A stretch of DNA of 64,000 nt from Hyparrhenia diplandra. Taxonomy: Eukaryota > Streptophyta > Magnoliopsida > Poales > Poaceae. Below, piece after piece: positions 35,319 through 47,090 of the stretch; position 1 is the first letter of the stretch, and each line of letters starts with the position of its first letter. A model generated the notes under the pieces. It saw only the letters and a program-made list of their open reading frames with translations. It was not told where the DNA came from and did not search any database. Location: positions 1-64,000 of the forward strand of contig JADLZK010011598.1 of assembly GCA_015847255.1 (NCBI GenBank), given 5' to 3'. The translations under genes and the position numbers were made by a program.

Positions 35319-35428
35319 AACAACCATCTGTCTCAAAATAAGTGATCTTTTAGTTATGAATCTAGACAAGCATCATCTTGTTTAGATTCATAGCTAAAAG
35401 GTTACTTAATTTTGGGACGAAACAAGTA
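35319..35428. mobile_element. Stowaway-type MITE
   Basis: About 110 bp. The outer ends (CTGTCTCAAAATAAGTGATC and GTTACTTAATTTTGGGACGAAA) are inverted copies of the typical Stowaway terminus. Inner arms CTTTTAGTTATGAATCTAG.. (35347-35370) and ..CTAAAAG (35377-35400) make a near-perfect hairpin with a 6-base loop. TA stands at both borders, as expected for Tc1/mariner-type insertion. Confidence 0.8.
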
Positions 35429-36134
35429 TGTCATTATGGAGATCTCTAGCCCTTCCATCACATGCACAACGGTTCGCGGCTGCACTTCGTCATCTTTTAT
35501 TGTCTGTTCTTGTAGTGTAATTGTTTGTGAATCCTGCAAAATAGCGTTCCATTCTGCTTCTGCCAATGGCTACCAGATATTTTTGCTAGTCCTGCTCATT
35601 TGCCGAAAAGTCCTTTTCAAAGAACTGGCTACTAGTTGGAATCTTTGAGCGTCCAATGACCTTAGTTTTTGTAGACTGAGCATGATGGATTTGTAGTTTT
35701 GTACTTGGGGAAAGCAAGATGTTTATGTGAGTGGCTGAGGAAGCCCCCAGATTCGAGTGACGCTTGAGCCATAGCCCTGCCTTGGCCTGATGTGCAAGCA
35801 GAGAGGCCGCCGCACAGAGCTTATCTTCTTCCTATGTTTTACTGTATACACATTTTTTTCCCTGAAAGGAAGACGAAGTACTCCAAGCATCTACTACACG
35901 TTGGGTGACTATGCCACTTGATCCTCCCTGAGATCTATCTCTTCCTGTGGTTCCTGGAGCAGTTCCCCTCGCGGCCGGCTCACTTCCTCCTCGAGCTGTC
36001 GCTGCTTCCATCGGTTGCATTGCGAGTGGGAGGAGTGCGCAGAGGACCATCACGACGAGAAGATCCACAAAGATCTAGGGGCCAGGAGAGCAGGAGAGGA
36101 GGAACCAGCTAGCTGCAGCCCCAGGTGTGCGACA
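35429..36134 (+). other. upstream region of NLR-B
   Basis: The last 230 bases have short matches to the regions before NLR-A and NLR-C (GCCACTTGATCCT, CCTGAGATCT, GCAG). The GC-rich leader itself is not present here, so NLR-B lacks the promoter shared by the other copies. Confidence 0.4.
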
Positions 36135-39100
36135 ATGGAGAAGGTGGGAGCTCTGAAAAGCATCTGGTCAGACGGCATGAGCTTGGTCCAAGCGCGCAGG
36201 CGGACCTGCAGAGCGAGCAGGGCGGCCTCGAGACCAAGCTGTTGTCTGCACGCTCGCTCATCTACCATGCCCGAGTGGGGCATGTTCAAGAGCAAGGTGC
36301 TGGACGAGGACAACCTTCTCGTGAAGCTCAAGTACGCCACCTACGATGCCGAAGACCTTCTCCGCGAATACCAAGACAAGGCACTCCGGCAAAGGTTGAG
36401 GATGCAGGCGGAGCAGGGCAGGTCAAGTCTTATCCTCCTCTCTGAAAGTTGCAAAACATGTTATCCTTGATAGCAGCAAAAGGGTAAAGGATACCCAAGA
36501 CAAGCTCGGCATGGTTATGGCTGAGGTTAAGGAAGTGCTATCTTCAACGGGTCTTGGTAGGTGTCGAGCATGAGCCTGTGCAGTTCATGCCAACAACAAC
36601 TGAAACCATCACAGCTTCTCAAGTGTATGGCCGTGACACAGAACGGGATCAACTGATGGAGATGCTGGGTGTGACTGCGACCATTGACCGTGAGAATGAA
36701 TTTAATCAGGTGATCACACAATTAGGCATGCCAATGGGCCGTACAACTGCAGGGTCTATAGCAAAGAGCAAAGCAGCAGCAGGCCGTGGTGCCCTCGCAT
36801 CCACACACAAATCAGCCAAGAGACTCAAAGGCAACAGAGGCAGCAGCACCCGAGTGGCAGAGACAATTACCAACTCCTCCACTACTACCCAAGTTTCTGT
36901 CTTGCCGATATTTGGCATTGGCGGGATGGGGAAGACCACCCTGGCTCAGCTCATCTACAACAATGAAACGGTGAAAGCTCACTTTACTGAGAGGATATGG
37001 GTTTGCGTTTCAGACCTCTTTGACATTGAAAGGATGACAAAGGACATTGTTAGGAAAATCTATGGTTCAAACTCCGATTTATCCTGTGGTTTAACTGTTC
37101 TTCAAGCAAAGCTGAAGGAGCAGCTTAAGAGCCAAAAGTTCCTTTTGGTGTTGGATGATATTTGGCAGATTACCCAACACCAATGGGAGTCTTTTTATGC
37201 GTATTTAAGGGATGGACTAGAAGGCAGCATGATCTTAATGACTACAAGACATGAAGACATTGCTCACCTTGTCGCAACCAGCAACTGTAAGCCTGTCCAA
37301 CTCAAAGGATTGCCCGACAATACATTTTGGGAATTCTTCAAGAAATGTGCATTTGGTAGAGAGCGCCCAGAGTCGTATCCTCGCTTGCAAGAGATTGGTC
37401 GAAAAATTTTCTCTAAGCTTTGCGGTACTCCTTTGGCTGCCAAAACTCTTGGACGGTTGTTGAATAGTAATCTGAATGAGGAACATTGGGATAGGATCAA
37501 TAATAGTGAATTATGGATGGAAAGACAAGAACCGGGTGATATATTACCTGCCCTTCGACTGAGCTACTTGTATCTCCCACCTGAACTTAGGAGATGCTTT
37601 GCATTTTGCTGCATGTTTCCAAAAAACCATAGCTTTGAAACGAATGAGATCGTTGACATTTGGGTGGCACAGAGCTTTGTTGCACCACTGGGGAACACAC
37701 TTCTTGAAGACATGGGGATCAAGTACTTTGATGAATTAAGAGGCAGGTGTCTTTTCCAAATTGATCCAAATAATCATAATAGATATGTAATGCATGACCT
37801 GATCCATGATACTGCACACCACGTTTCTATGCATGAATGCTTGTTGATGACAGATTTGAGCTACTCAGGGAAGCATGAGTTTCGCCATATGTCAGTTGAG
37901 GTGGATGGTAAATCTTTGAGCACAATGACAAACATTCAACATTTGAATAAATTGCGTTCACTTAGGTTCGGTACCAAATTGGATGCTGACATAAACTGGT
38001 TCAGCCAGCTCTCTAACATCCTGTTTTTGAGCCTAAAAGGTTGCGAGCTGGAGAAATTACCTGAAAGCATATGTGAGTTGAATAGCCTCCGTTACATTGA
38101 TATATCTGACAGTGCTATAAACGAAGTGCCAGCGAAATTCTGGTGCCTTTACAACCTACAGGTTGTTGATGCAGATCATTCACATATCGGAACAATTCAT
38201 CATGATGTAACAAAGCTAATCAACTTGCGTCGACTAGAATTGCCAACCAGAGCCTCTTTTGTCTTATCCAAGCTACCTGGGCTAGGAAATCTGTCTCGCC
38301 TTCGAAACCTGAGGTATTTTACAGTTGGAAAACAGAAAGGGTCAACTGGTGAGTTGAAGGGCATGAATCAGCTCAGAGGAAGTCTATGCATCAGATCTAT
38401 TCTGTTATGAACGCGATTGGGCTGAGGGGAATTGAGGAGGAAACGAGGGCAGCGAAGGGCGGCTGCTACAGTACCCGCTGGTACTGTTCGCGAACTGGCG
38501 GCGGCTAGGGTTTGGGGTTGTAGGGGCTCTAGAAACGCCGGCCGCGGGGCTCTGCCCACAGCCGGCAAGAGGGAAGGGATTTCCTTCTAATCTCTTGCTT
38601 AATTATAGATTGATACATCTCCTCTCATTATATAGAGAGGTTTGGCTTGACCCCTAAGTAAGCCACTAGATAACCCTAATGGGCTAAGGCCCGATAGGCT
38701 CATGGCTCCTCTAACATATTCATACTGTGAAGAGCAAGCAAGAGGCTGCTGCGGCTAGGCTCATTGACAAGAAGTACCTCAAGGTATTGGAATTAAACTG
38801 GCGGATTAATCCCAGTTCATGCAAGCTGAGCCCAATTGAAAATGAAGTGATCGAAGGACTTCACCCTAATGAGAGAATTGGAGACCTTAAAGTCCATGGC
38901 TTTGCGGGTGATAGGTTACCTAGTTGGTTTAATCCAATAGACCTACCAAATTTAGGTAGCGTGGAGCTCTCCAGTTGTCCTTGGTTTGAAACTTTATCAA
39001 TCCCCTACTTCATTGGTGGTACTGGTACACAGCAGGGTAGTTCGACGAGTCAGCATGCGAACAGCAGTACCAGTTGCAGGAATGACATTTCATCCCTTGC

Positions 39101-39673
39101 CTTCAGACACCTCGCTTCTATAATCATTAAAGGATGCAGTGGGCTGAAAAATCTCGATCAGTTCTTGTCCCGAGGAGTCTGCCATCCGTTGAGTCCATAT
39201 CTCTTTCATTCTGTAGAAATCTAGAATCAATACCTGCCAATTTTGTGGGATTTGTTCACCTCCGAGATCTGAAACTAAATTGCTGTTCCAGATTGATGTG
39301 CCCACAGTCACAGGAAATGGTTTTTCCCCACTCACTCCAAAAGCTATATATTGATTCTTGTGGTCAGCTGGACAGATCTTTTCCATCCTGCCTTGAGAAG
39401 CTCGCCTCTCTCACTGTCCTGTTCTTGGATTGTTGTTACAACGTCGAGTCGATCCCGTTGGACTTGATCCCCTGCAGAAGCACGCTGAAATACCTGCGGC
39501 TGGAAAGATGCCTGAAGTTATCATCTATTGGTGAATCGGAGGTGCCTTCATCCATAAAGTATGTTAATGTATCCCACTGTGCTAAGCTAACCCAATCATC
39601 ACCGATCTACGGAAGGCGTGCACTGTCGACCGAAGAGGCGGATGAAATCAACAAGTTTCTTTATGCATTGTAA
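36135..39673 (+). pseudogene. NLR-B: CC-NB-ARC-LRR gene, split by a solo LTR
   Basis: Probable start is ATG 36135 (MEKVGALKSIW). The coiled-coil part (YDAEDLLREYQDKAL) is broken by indels near 36200, 36420 and 36560. From about 36560 to 38402 there is one long open stretch of about 610 codons with YGRDTERDQ, GGMGKTT (36920-36940), FLLVLDDIW, GSMILMTTR, CGTPLAAKTLG, CFAFCCMFPKN, MHD (37790-37798) and the first LRRs. All NB-ARC motifs needed for nucleotide binding look intact. The solo LTR at 38403-38716 adds a stop. LRRs continue at 38722, change frame near 39170 and end at the stop 39671-39673. It is the best-preserved NB-ARC in the window. Read-through of the N-terminal part could still give a truncated CC-NB protein. 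Confidence 0.92.
38403..38716 (-). mobile_element. solo LTR in NLR-B, target duplication TATTC
   Basis: 314 bp starting TGTTATGAACG and ending CTCTAACA, so TG..CA ends with TGTTA/TAACA pairing. TATTC stands on both sides (38398-38402 and 38717-38721). On the minus strand a TATATAATGAG box supports minus orientation. There is no internal region, so the element was reduced to one LTR by recombination. It is not related in sequence to the LTRs in NLR-A, although both begin TGTTATGA. Confidence 0.9.
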
Positions 39674-41170
39674 TATCATTGTAATTTGAAAAGTAGAAAG
39701 ACTTTCTGCGGACAGATATAAATGTAGACACGTGTGCTTGCTCTTTTTATATCATGTGTATTTGCAGGGGGTGACCTACTGATCTGAAATCAATTACGCA
39801 TATGGTTAATACTTAGTATTTTTGTTGTTGTAGAGTCATCTGCAGAGTTGATTTTTAATTGCTTATTACTTCCCATGAACCGATTTTTTCTGGTTAAATC
39901 AGGTTGCTTATATTGGATTAATTGGTTTCAGTGATATTTTGCCCACCCGTAGGCATCGGTGCTGGACGAGGGTGAGATGCAAGTGCCACTGAGGCGTTGT
40001 GCATACATAACATTGTATAAGTCAACCCAAGTCGCTTCTTCATCTCCGGGCGGTAAGGTACTTTGGGAACACAAATGGGCATATTAGATTAATATTATTA
40101 AATTTAAGTAAAAAAAAACTACACTTTAATATGGAAACGTAAGAATGGAAGAGAAAGAAAGAATACGCAGTTTATTATCTTCATTTTTTTCTTATTCTAT
40201 AAGAATACTATAGATTCTAGGCGTTGTGCATAGCTTGTAGATATATCCCCCGGCCTAGTTCACAATTATATGTTAATATATTCTATTGAGCTTTGCTGCA
40301 TCACTGTGGATTGCTTACGTATTTGGCAGGTCTTGCAGACAGTATGTACTATCAGTTGTCAGATGTAGATGAAAACAGAACAATATATTCTGATAGACTG
40401 ATGATTGTTCATGCTGTTCTGTAAATGTTCCATTATGTAACAGATTGTTAGTACTTTTATATCTCTAACACTATTAAGAGGCGATGGTTGATACATGTAA
40501 GCCAGTATAGCGCAGACAGAAAATCTGTTTCTTACAGACTATAGAATTTACAGATTGCTAAACAAATGCAGTGCTTGCCCTTCCGTTTCATAATTGTGTC
40601 ATGCTGGTGGCAGGCTACGCTTGGTGAATCTGTCCTGTCCTGGGCATTGGCTGGGTACCTGTGGGTGTCAGTTTGAATGGGTGTAAGGGCGTCGGCAAGA
40701 TCTAGCCAGCTTGCTAGCTAACACAACAATCCATCTCCCCACCTATTCGTGCCATCAAAGCAACATGAGTGCTATTTTTAGATTTCTTTAATGACATCCT
40801 GAGAAGAAGAGTGGTGGAGGGACACGGAGAGCCTCGGGGCAAACAAAACGTCTAGCTAGGAACTCATCGCTAGCATCAAGTTTTTTCAGCCTCCTTCTCT
40901 CTGCCACGTGAGCCCGAATCCAACGTCAGCTAGCTCCTAGATCATTGGGGACGCCCTAAGGAAACGCAACCAAAGGTAACCTGACGACGACGTCCCCTGC
41001 TCTGCTCAGCCTGTGGAAATCCATGGATCTGATTCTGATGAGGTGCCGCTGCCAGGTCAACCAAGCAGAAGGCGAAGAAAGGCCGAAAGGTTCTCCACTG
41101 ATCCGTGCATGAGGATTTTAAGTTAAGGCCGGAATGAATAACAAGATGAACAAAAAAGAAGGAATATTTC
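39674..41170 (+). repeat. NLR-B 3' flank and cluster flank, copy 2
   Basis: 3'-UTR-like part (AAAGACTTTCTGCGGACAGATATAAATGT) matches the ends of NLR-C and NLR-E. The intergenic flank follows from 39960. It differs from copies 1 and 3 by an insertion at about 40005-40220 bearing a repeat of GGCGTTGTGCATA, and by another at about 40680-40960. The flank ends in the GATCCATG..TTCTCCACTGATCCG string shared with 20800 and 46770. Confidence 0.75.
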
Positions 41171-41880
41171 AATTTGTCTTTACAGATTTGTAGTTCAGTT
41201 GTGTACTTGTGTATATATTTGTAGTTTGGGTCTGGTAAGAAATAATCGCTTTTACTGTATATATTTCAATGTGATTTTGAGATAATCAGAGAAATAAAAC
41301 CGGGTAGAATATATTTTGTGGAATCTGATATGAAATTCCAAGAAACTCGTATGTGCGATCGATCCCAGGTTGACAGGTTCCCAGCACTGCGTCTTTTTTT
41401 TTTTCTCTGGGCCAGTACACAGCCTCGTCGGGCCTCTCAGCTCAGCGCAAGGGTGATCGAGGCCCACGGCCCAAGTACCATAATGCTCCGTCACTCGTGA
41501 GCCCATCAGCAACAGCGATGAGGCGCCGATGGCCGTCGCAGCGGCGGCCGCCACTCCGGCGAGGAAGAGAAGACCCGCCCTGCCCCCGTCCCTCTCCTCT
41601 CTCTGCAGCTTCCCCAGCCGCTCGTGATGGCGCTAGTGTGGGAATGGGAAGGCAGAGGCGGGGCCGGGGGTGGTGGGGTCGCCTCCGTCGTTGCCGCGCG
41701 CCACCGCTGCCAACAGTCTAATCGGACTACTACCGGGGCGGGAACATTCCGAGCATCCAGGTAATCATCTCGACGGCGCAGTTTAGTTCTGTATCTGGGT
41801 TTCATGTTGTTATCTGCGGAATCTATCCCAATTTCCACATCCGGCGCCGTTGTCTGAGATCTGCTCTGCTGACAATTAAC
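41171..41880 (+). promoter_or_regulatory. NLR leader/promoter, copy 2 (upstream of NLR-C)
   Basis: Most complete copy. Order: TTTGTAGTTcaGTTGTGTA, AATCAGAGAAATAAAACCGGG, the GC-rich block from 41400, a short upstream ORF (ATG 41529, MAVAAAAATPARKRRP.., stop 41626), and a 5' splice site CATCCAG/GTAATC after 41760. The layout is that of a non-coding or uORF-bearing first exon. No TATA box is certain. Confidence 0.62.
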
Positions 41881-41893
41881 CGTCTACAAACTC

Positions 41894-42106
41894 ATGCCAG
41901 TTAACATGCTCTTTGCTGCTGAAGTGCTAGAATTGCTTGTCAACAACGTTTTCAGAGCATCGATTCAATTCTTCCTGGAAATGATGGTTAGACAGATGGT
42001 TCGAACCAATTACACTTCCTTATCGGACCTGAAGCAATTGGTAGGTGCTGCACAGGTCCCTCACTACTATGACGTGGGACAAGAAAGAGATAGCACACAG
42101 GTCTAG
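41894..42106 (+). CDS. conserved short ORF in the NLR-C leader (about 68 codons)
   Basis: From ATG 41903 it reads MLFAAEVLELLVNNVFRAS, then an amphipathic part and a polar end, with its stop at 42104-42106. The first 20 codons are the same, apart from one residue, at 23385 and 61984, where the frame ends early. It resembles no family I can name. Hydrophobic spacing could form one helix. It may be a peptide made from the leader, an alternative exon or simply conserved by recent duplication. Confidence 0.3.
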   Translation: MPVNMLFAAEVLELLVNNVFRASIQFFLEMMVRQMVRTNYTSLSDLKQLVGAAQVPHYYDVGQERDSTQV

Positions 42107-42573
42107 CTCATTCCTGGAATCCTGTTGTAGTAATGAAACAACCAAGATGCCCCGACTCGTCAAGTCTTGGTCCTTTCACTTGATGCCAATCACCTTTTAA
42201 AATTTTCATTCTTGTATTGTAGTTGATGTGTTATCTAACATGTTGCAGATATTAAACTAAACAGTCGTGATCTTCAGTCAGTGGGGGTGGTGTCATTGGT
42301 TTCGTCGAATCTGCCTGCCCTCAAAGCCAACAGGAAATGAACAAATGATGATCGCAGCGTGCATGCAGTGGGGCCTTGGTTATATTGACAGGTCCAGCAA
42401 CCTTGCTATAGCCTAGATGAGCTTGGGGGCACAAAGAGAAGTGTTCCATGCATCTACACATTGGGTGCCCACGATTATGCCACTTGCTCCTTCTCCTTCC
42501 TCCCTGAGATCTCTCTCTGCGGACTCCTCAAGCAGCTGCATCGGAGGAGCCCGACCCGAAGTGCAGCGCGGGA
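42107..42573 (+). promoter_or_regulatory. 5' intron and upstream part of NLR-C
   Basis: Includes the 3' splice site ACATGTTGCAG/ATATTAAAC (42248) shared with copy 1, and a 200-bp part before the ATG that matches the NLR-A upstream region. An in-frame ATG starts at 42574. Confidence 0.45.
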
Positions 42574-45500
42574 ATGGATATGGTAAAAGGCTTCTGCTCA
42601 GTCGGAAGGGCCATGTTCCAAGCGCCGATTGAGCTGCAGCGCGAGCAGGACTGCCTCGAGAACAAGCTGCTGTCTGCTCGATCGCTCATCAGTCGCAGCG
42701 AGTGGGGCATGTTCAAGAGCATGGAGCTGGACGCCCTTCTTGTGAAGCTCAAGTACGCCACCTATGATGCCGAGGACCTTCTCCGCGAATACCAAGACAG
42801 GGAGCTGCAGCAGAAGTTTGCGGACGCCGGCAGGAACTGGGCAGGTCAGATCATATCATCTGTTAAGAAAAACACTATAACTTTTGCCATTAGAATTCAA
42901 AGGATAAGGGATGCCCAAGACAAGCTCGACAGGGTTATGGCCCTGGTTGAGAAAGAGCTATCTTCCATGGGTCTTGGTCGTGTTGGGTCCGTGCAGTTCA
43001 TGCCAACGACCACTGAAATCATCACGGCTTCTCAAGTGTATGGCCGTGGCACTGAACGGGATCAACTGATGGAGATGCTGGGTGTGACTGCGACCATAGA
43101 CCGTGAGGATGAATTTAATCAGGTGATCACACAATTGCACATGCCACTCACTATGGACAGTACACCTATAGGGTCCAGAGGAAAGAGCAAAGCAGCAACA
43201 GGCCGTGGTGCCCCTCGCATCCACACACAAATCAGCGAAGAGACTCAAAGGCAACAGAGGCAGTAGCACCCGACTCGCAGAGACTACTACCAACTCCTTC
43301 ACTAGCCAAGTTCCTGTCTTGCCGATTTTTGGCATTGGTGGGATGGGGAAGACTACCCTGGCTCAGCTCATCTACAACAATGAAAGTGTGAAAGCTCACT
43401 TCACTGAGAGGATATGGGTCTGTGTTTGGACCTCTTTGACATTGAAAGGATGACACATGAGATTATCAAGACCATCTCTGGTTCAAAAATCTGACTTACC
43501 CTGTGGGTTAACTGATCTTAAAGCAGAAATGAAGGAGCAGCTGAAGAGCAAAAGGTTCATTTTGGTGTTGGATGACATTTGGCAGATTAACCAACAGCAA
43601 TGGGAGTCGTTTTATGCATATTTGAGGGATGGACTTGAAGGCAGCATGATCTTAGTGACTACAAGGCATGAAAACATTGCTCAGCTTGTTGCAACTAGCA
43701 ACTGCAAGCCTGTCCAACTCAAAGGATTGCCAGACAATACATTTTGGGAATTCTTCAAGAAATGTGCATTTGGTAGAGAGCACCCAGAGTCATATCCTCG
43801 CTTGCAAGAGATTGGTTGAAGAATTTCCTCAAAGTTGTGTGGTAGTCCTTTGGCCGCCAAAAACTCTTGGACGCTTGTTGAATAGTAATCTGAATGAGGA
43901 ACATTGGATTTTCATAAATGATCATGAGTTATGGGAGCAGGAACAACAAGAGGGTGATATATTACCTGCCCTTCGACTAAGTTACTTGTATCTCCGACCT
44001 CAACTTAGGAGATGCTTTGCATTTTGCAGCATGTTTCCAAAAGATTATAGCTTCGAAAGGCATAAGCTTGTTGACATTTGGGTGGCAGAGGGCTTTGTTG
44101 AACCACCGGGGAACCTGCACCTTGAAGACATAGGGATCAGGTACTTGGATGAACTGAGAGGCCGGTGTCTTTTCCAAACTGATCCAAAGTTCCCTAATCA
44201 TGATAGATATGTAATGCATGACTTGATCCATGATACTGCACAGCATGTTTCTATGCGCGAATGCTTGTTGATGACAGATTTGAGCTACTCACGGGGACAT
44301 GAGTTTCGCCATATGTCAGTTGAGGTCTATGGTAAATCCTTGAGCACAATGAAAAACATTCAGCATTTGAATAAACTACGTTCACTTAGGTTCGGTTCCA
44401 AATTGGATGTTGAGATCACTTGGTTTGGTCAGCTGTCTAACATCCTGTTTTTGAGCCTAAAAGGATGCAAGCTAATGAAGCTACCAGAAAGCATATGTGA
44501 GTTGAGTAGCCTTCGTTATCTTGACATATCCGTCAGCCTTATAAAAGAACTCCCAGAGAGATTCTGGTGCCTTTACAGCCTACAAGTTGTTGATGCAATC
44601 GGTTCAGATATAAAAAGAGTTAATAAGGATGTAACTAAGCTAATTAACTTGCCGACTAGCACTGCCAAATGCTGCTTCTATTGCCTTATCGAAGCTACCT
44701 CGCCTAGGAAATCTGTCTTGCCTTCGAAACTTGAGCTATTTTACAGTTGGGAATCAGGAAGGGTCGTCAATTGCTGAGTTGAAGGGCATGAATCAGATCA
44801 GAGGAAGACTATGTATAAAGTCTGTTAATAATGTGAAGAGCAAGGAAGATGCTGCTGAGGCTAGGCTCATTGACAAGAAATACCTCAAGGAATTAGAGCT
44901 AAACTGGCAACAGTCTACGACAACTCAGATGCTGAGCCCTGGTGACAATGAAGTGGCTGACAGCTTGCACCCTAATGAGAGAATTGAATGCCTTAGTGTC
45001 CATGGCTTTCGAGGTAATAGGCTACCAAGTTGGTTTAATCCAGAAGACCTACAAAATTTAAGAAGCTTGGAGCTTTCTAGTTGCCATTGCTTCGGACAAA
45101 CTTTATCAATCCCCCACTTTACTGATGGTACAGAAGGTGATTCAACGGGTCAGCATCATGCAAGCAGCAGTAACAATTGCAGCAATGACATTTCAGCCCT
45201 TGCCTTCACACACCTCACTTCTATAAGAATTGCCGACTGCAAGGGGCTGAAAAATCTTGATCAGTTCTTGTCCCCGAAGAGTCTGCCATCCGTCGAGTCT
45301 ATATCTCTTTCATCTTGTGAGGATCCAGAATCAATACCTGCCAATTTTGTGGGATTTGTGCACCTCCGAGACCTGAAACTAAGTTATTGTAGTAGTTTAA
45401 TGTGCCCAGAGTCACGGGAAATGGTTTTACCCCACTCACTGCAAAGGCTGTATATTACTCATTGTGGTGAGTTTGACAGATCATTTCCATCTTGCCTTGA

Positions 45501-45768
45501 GAAGCTCGCCTCTCTCACTGTCCTGTACTTGGGTATTTGTGACAACGTCCAGTCGATCCCATTGGACTTGATCCCCTGCAGAAACACGCTCAAATACTTG
45601 CGGCTGGGATGCTGCCCCAAGTTATCATCTATTGGTGAATCGGACGTCCCTTCATCCATAAAGTATGTTGAAGTATTCAACTGTGCTATGATAACTCAAG
45701 TATCACAGCCTTACAGAAAGAATGCACTTTCGATCGTAGAGGAGAATGAAATCATAGAGTTTTTGTAG
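42574..45768 (+). pseudogene. NLR-C: CC-NB-ARC-LRR gene, nonsense and frameshifts
   Basis: Full-length, intronless coding part without transposon. ATG 42574 opens a coiled-coil domain (YDAEDLLREYQD) and runs 210 codons to the first break near 43212 (CCCC for CCC). P-loop GGMGKTT at 43338-43358, then a one-base loss near 43428 and a gain near 43487; FILVLDDIWQ, GSMILVTTR; an in-frame TGA at 43817-43819 where NLR-A and NLR-B have CGA; an extra A near 43861; MHD at 44214-44222; LRRs, a two-base loss near 44653, then one open stretch of LRRs to the stop 45766-45768. Expected length is about 1060 residues. Most breaks are in homopolymers, so apart from the TGA this copy could be closer to intact than it looks. 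Confidence 0.92.
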
Positions 45769-47090
45769 TATCACTGTAACTAGAAAATAAGTAGAAAGAC
45801 TTTCTGTGGACAGATATAAATGTGGACATGTGTATGCTTGCTCTTTTTATTTTTCATGTGTATTTGCAGGGATGACCTATATTGTTCTGACATCAATTAC
45901 ACATTTGGTTAAGATTAAGTATTTTCGTGGTTTTAGAGTCATCTACAGACCTGATTTTATATTACTTATTACTTCCCATCAACCGACTTTTTCTAGTTAA
46001 ATCGCTTAGTAGATTAATTGGTTTCAGTGATATTTTGTCCACCCCCTAGCAGTTGGTAGGCGTCGGCGCTGGCCGCTAGCCACGAGGGTGAGATGCAAGT
46101 GTCACTGAGGCATTGTGCATAGCTTCTAGATATATCCCTAAGCCTCTGTCCTTACCCGTGACATATGTAGTCCACAATATGTTAATATTCTTTCGAGTTT
46201 TGCTGCATCACTGTGGATTGCTTAAGTATTTGACAGGTCTTGCAGAAAATATGCACTATCAATTGTGAAATGCGGATGAAAACAGAGCAATATATATTAT
46301 GATAGACTGATGGTTGTACATGCTGTTCTGTAAATGCCCCATCATGTAACAGATTGATTTACATCTCAACACTATTAAGAGGCGATGGTTCGATATACAG
46401 GTAATCTTAGCATAGCGCAGACGGAAAATCTATTTCTTACAAACTTTAGAATTTACAGATTGCTGAACAGAGAAGCGCTTGCCCTTCATTATCCTCTTTT
46501 TGATGTAATAGAAGACAATGACGGCCGATAGGGGTGAATCTGTCCTGTTCTGTGCAGTGTCTGGGTGCCTTTGGGCGTCAGTTTGAATGGAGCTGAAAGG
46601 AGACGCAGTGAGGCCAGCGTCTCTCGCAGTCAAAGCCAACCTGAAGAAGACGACCCTGCTCTGCTCGGTCTGGGTGGATACTGGAAAGCCATGGATCTGA
46701 TTTCTGATGAGGTGCTGCTGCCAGCTTAACCAAGCAGAAAGGGAGGTTTGGCCGAAAGATTCTCCACTGATCTGAGCTTGAGGATTTAAGACCGTAATGA
46801 ATAAGAGGATGAACACCACAGAATGAATGAACATACACTACTCAAGTACTCCTATATATGCAATAATAAATGAAGGCCTGCACTTCAGTTGTGTATATAT
46901 TTGTAGTTCGGTCTCTGGTAAGAAACAATTGCTTCCATATTTCAATGCGATTTTGAGGGAATCAGAGAAATAAAACCACAGGTGGAATATATCGAAGCTA
47001 GATCAGTCGGTGACGGACTGGTGGTTGTCGTAGACTCCAGTTGAAGTCCACTAGAATTCCACCAAAACCCTCTGTGGACTCTCATATGAA
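45769..47090 (+). repeat. NLR-C 3' flank and cluster flank, copy 3
   Basis: Matches copy 1 most closely (CTTCTAGATATATCCCTAAGCCTCTGTCCTTA in both). It runs through the TTTGTAGTTCGG part to GGTGGAATATAT (46991). A 75-bp unrelated stretch interrupts it before TGGACTCTCATATGAAA. The GC-rich leader that should follow appears only at 51310. Confidence 0.78.

Noticed and set aside
38403..38716. Intron in NLR-B
   Set aside because: The borders are TG..CA with a 5-bp duplication, not GT..AG, and NLR-A and NLR-C have no intron there.
31915..38716. Common origin of the LTRs in NLR-A and NLR-B because both begin TGTTATGA
   Set aside because: Beyond the first eight bases they do not match, and their lengths (about 430 and 314 bp) and contents differ.
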